From Flavihumibacter solisilvae (GTDB lineage Bacteria; Bacteroidota; Bacteroidia; Chitinophagales; Chitinophagaceae): a stretch of DNA of 64,000 nt. Below the pieces are notes generated by a model. That model saw nothing but the letters and a program-made list of their open reading frames with translations. It did no database searches and had not been told where the DNA came from. Both the position numbers and the translations under genes were made by a program. Positions 62,482 to 64,000 of this stretch are shown here, piece after piece (the first letter of the stretch is position 1; every line of letters begins with the position of its first letter). The stretch spans positions 62,001-126,000 of the forward strand of contig NZ_JSVC01000006.1 of NCBI RefSeq assembly GCF_000814475.1. Direction: 5' to 3'.

Positions 62482-64000
62482 ATAATACAACTTGTATTCG
62501 CCGTCTTTTGAAACCAGGGGTGCTTTGAATTTATAGGTGCTGTTCTGATCAACGATGACTTTTGCTTCGGACATGTCTTCATCTTCGATGAGGCCCCGGG
62601 TAATTCCACCGGTACTAAAGATCTCCTCGAGGAAGTTCTTGATTTCCCGGGCCGATCGGCTGTACTCGTTCAGGATCCTGCCCATTTGCGTATTCATGTG
62701 ATCATTCTCCCAGCCACGGGCATGGATGCGGAAATGATCTCCCTTCATCACATATACGCCCATTGCTGGCAGACTGCTGGTGATGTTCGTATTGTCCTCT
62801 GCATCCCCAAGTCCATAGTTCAGCACATTGGCGTTGTCAGTAGTGAATTCATTCAGCATGACCCAGTTGTTGCCGATGTTGGCATAAAAGACACAGTCGC
62901 CGCTTGAGCCCACATCTTCATTGTCGATGATCTCAATGCTGTTCAGGCGCACTTCAAAATGCAGTGGCTTCTGTGCGGCAACAATCCCTTTTGTTTCAGC
63001 ATGGTCCCAGTAGAAAATAATCGACTGTGCAATCTTCTCCGTATTGGGCAAGCCGATAGATTTCCAGGGATAGGTCACCCTCGCAGTTTTACCATCAGGA
63101 AGCAATTCGATCTGCGGATCGCGCGAATAGGAATTGCCCGGCTGCCTGATGATCCGCCATTTCAATGCCGCGTTGGCATGAGGTTTGGCAAACATGGCGC
63201 TCACATGGAATACATAATCTTTCCGGTCCATCTCCACCACCTGCGCGAATGGCATAAGGCCTTTTGTATTCCATTGGGTGCTGCCGTCAGCCGAGGCAAA
63301 AACGTCAACCCTTTGTCCATAGAACTGGTCCAATGGCTTATTATTCACCTTGATCTCATTTCCATAAAAACTAAAGGATACAGGCAGGTGTCGCTTGGTT
63401 GCGACGAAATGCGGCGGGTGGATCTCCGTGTGCGGATCACCGTGACCCCGCTCCCAGATCCACATGCCTTCAATAAATACACTGTCACCGGGTGAGGGCC
63501 AGTTCCAGATAATGTCCTTGCGGGTATGACCTTCGGAGAAGAACCCGAAGCTGTTACCCTTTGTATTGAATGGCTTCGCGGGATTGTATTCATATTCTTC
63601 CTGTCCCAGCCCCGTTTCCCATTCCACTTCAATATTCTTCTGGTGGTCGGGTTTGGCAGCCGATGTAGCCAGCAGTGATTCATACCGTTTATTCGGCTTC
63701 ACCCTGAACGTCATATCATGTGTATAATGACAGGTAGGAAAATCAACAACGGCCACCTGGCATTCATCCTCTCCCACTATCCCTTCCAGGATCTCGTATG
63801 ACCGGATCGGTTTATCATAGGCTATCATTTCGCCCACGGAACGATGGGCAGGGGCAAGGATATTCACATCGAGATTATCGCCACTGACCCTCGCACCCGA
63901 AATATCGCCGCCTTTCAACTTGCCCGCCAGGAAAACCGCAAAGGAAGAACTAACGCCCGGTGCATCAATCCACAGCGGGGCAAGTCCATATCCTGCTTCT
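62461..64000 (-). CDS. Large protein of unknown function (5' part outside window)
   Basis: The frame is open from the stop at 62461 to the right edge (more than 510 residues), so the N-terminus is missing; a TTG at 63918 is not the true start. I do not recognise it. Segments useful for a search are VVDFPTCHYTHDMTFRVKPN, FIEGMWIWERGHGDPHTEIH, which has a His/Asp-rich metal-site look, and TRGLIEDEDMSEAKVIVDQN near the end. The style (soluble, beta-rich, no membrane helix in the visible part) recalls the two large proteins at 49527-57918, but I see no clear shared sequence. The 3' end overlaps the convergent tail-anchored gene by 21 bp. Confidence 0.8.
   Translation of the reverse strand, partial: EAGYGLAPLWIDAPGVSSSFAVFLAGKLKGGDISGARVSGDNLDVNILAPAHRSVGEMIAYDKPIRSYEILEGIVGEDECQVAVVDFPTCHYTHDMTFRVKPNKRYESLLATSAAKPDHQKNIEVEWETGLGQEEYEYNPAKPFNTKGNSFGFFSEGHTRKDIIWNWPSPGDSVFIEGMWIWERGHGDPHTEIHPPHFVATKRHLPVSFSFYGNEIKVNNKPLDQFYGQRVDVFASADGSTQWNTKGLMPFAQVVEMDRKDYVFHVSAMFAKPHANAALKWRIIRQPGNSYSRDPQIELLPDGKTARVTYPWKSIGLPNTEKIAQSIIFYWDHAETKGIVAAQKPLHFEVRLNSIEIIDNEDVGSSGDCVFYANIGNNWVMLNEFTTDNANVLNYGLGDAEDNTNITSSLPAMGVYVMKGDHFRIHARGWENDHMNTQMGRILNEYSRSAREIKNFLEEIFSTGGITRGLIEDEDMSEAKVIVDQNSTYKFKAPLVSKDGEYKLYYSLSKTN

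Noticed and set aside
1-64000. CRISPR arrays, insertion sequences, integrases and phage genes
   Set aside because: No regularly spaced repeats, transposase, integrase or att-like direct repeats were seen; the window looks like stable chromosome.

Overview
The window reads as a chromosomal segment of a Bacteroidota bacterium, most likely of the Chitinophagaceae or a close relative. The basis is three SusC/SusD outer-membrane pairs, an ECF sigma/FecR pair controlling one of them, DUF2490, DUF4105 and VCBS/ASPIC proteins, start codons with A-rich leaders rather than strong Shine-Dalgarno sites, and moderate GC. The genus is inferred from gene style only. I saw no rRNA, tRNA, CRISPR array, IS element or phage gene.

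1-7236 (minus): SusC-SusD-VCBS/ASPIC operon, cut by the left edge. 7237-7651 is a divergent control region. 7652-20542 is the centrepiece, a 2-aminoethylphosphonate (AEP) utilisation locus. The plus arm holds an MFS permease and phnW. The minus arm holds an XRE-cupin regulator, then SusC, SusD, phosphonoacetate hydrolase (phnA), phosphonoacetaldehyde dehydrogenase (phnY), an exported alkaline-phosphatase-superfamily enzyme and a FAD oxidoreductase. Together these give outer-membrane capture, periplasmic cleavage, inner-membrane uptake, and conversion of AEP through phosphonoacetaldehyde and phosphonoacetate to acetate and phosphate. Both arms carry a near-identical 19-bp element in their control regions, which argues for one regulon.

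20751-29007: an AAA ATPase-RtcB RNA ligase operon behind two terminators, a secreted sortilin-type beta-propeller protein with an odd Arg/Glu tail, a DoxX-like membrane protein divergent from an ECF sigma factor, a ChbG/YdjC-type deacetylase and a DUF2490 protein.

29110-38347: a histidine kinase (TPR, HisKA_2) and a sigma-54-type response regulator sit between two gene sets that each hold an antibiotic-biosynthesis-monooxygenase (ABM) protein and a DJ-1/PfpI protein, one cytosolic and one exported. The cytosolic set also has an alpha/beta hydrolase and a bestrophin channel. This looks like a stress or detoxification module.

38358-46825 (minus): a cell-surface-signalling uptake system of ECF sigma, FecR, STN-containing SusC, SusD and a lipoprotein arylsulfotransferase. 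46943-64000: a MacB/FtsX-type permease, two very large proteins (1167 and 1623 residues) that I do not recognise, a DUF4105 protein, an esterase, a pair of membrane-linked unknowns (one with a TerB-like region), and a large unknown protein cut by the right edge.
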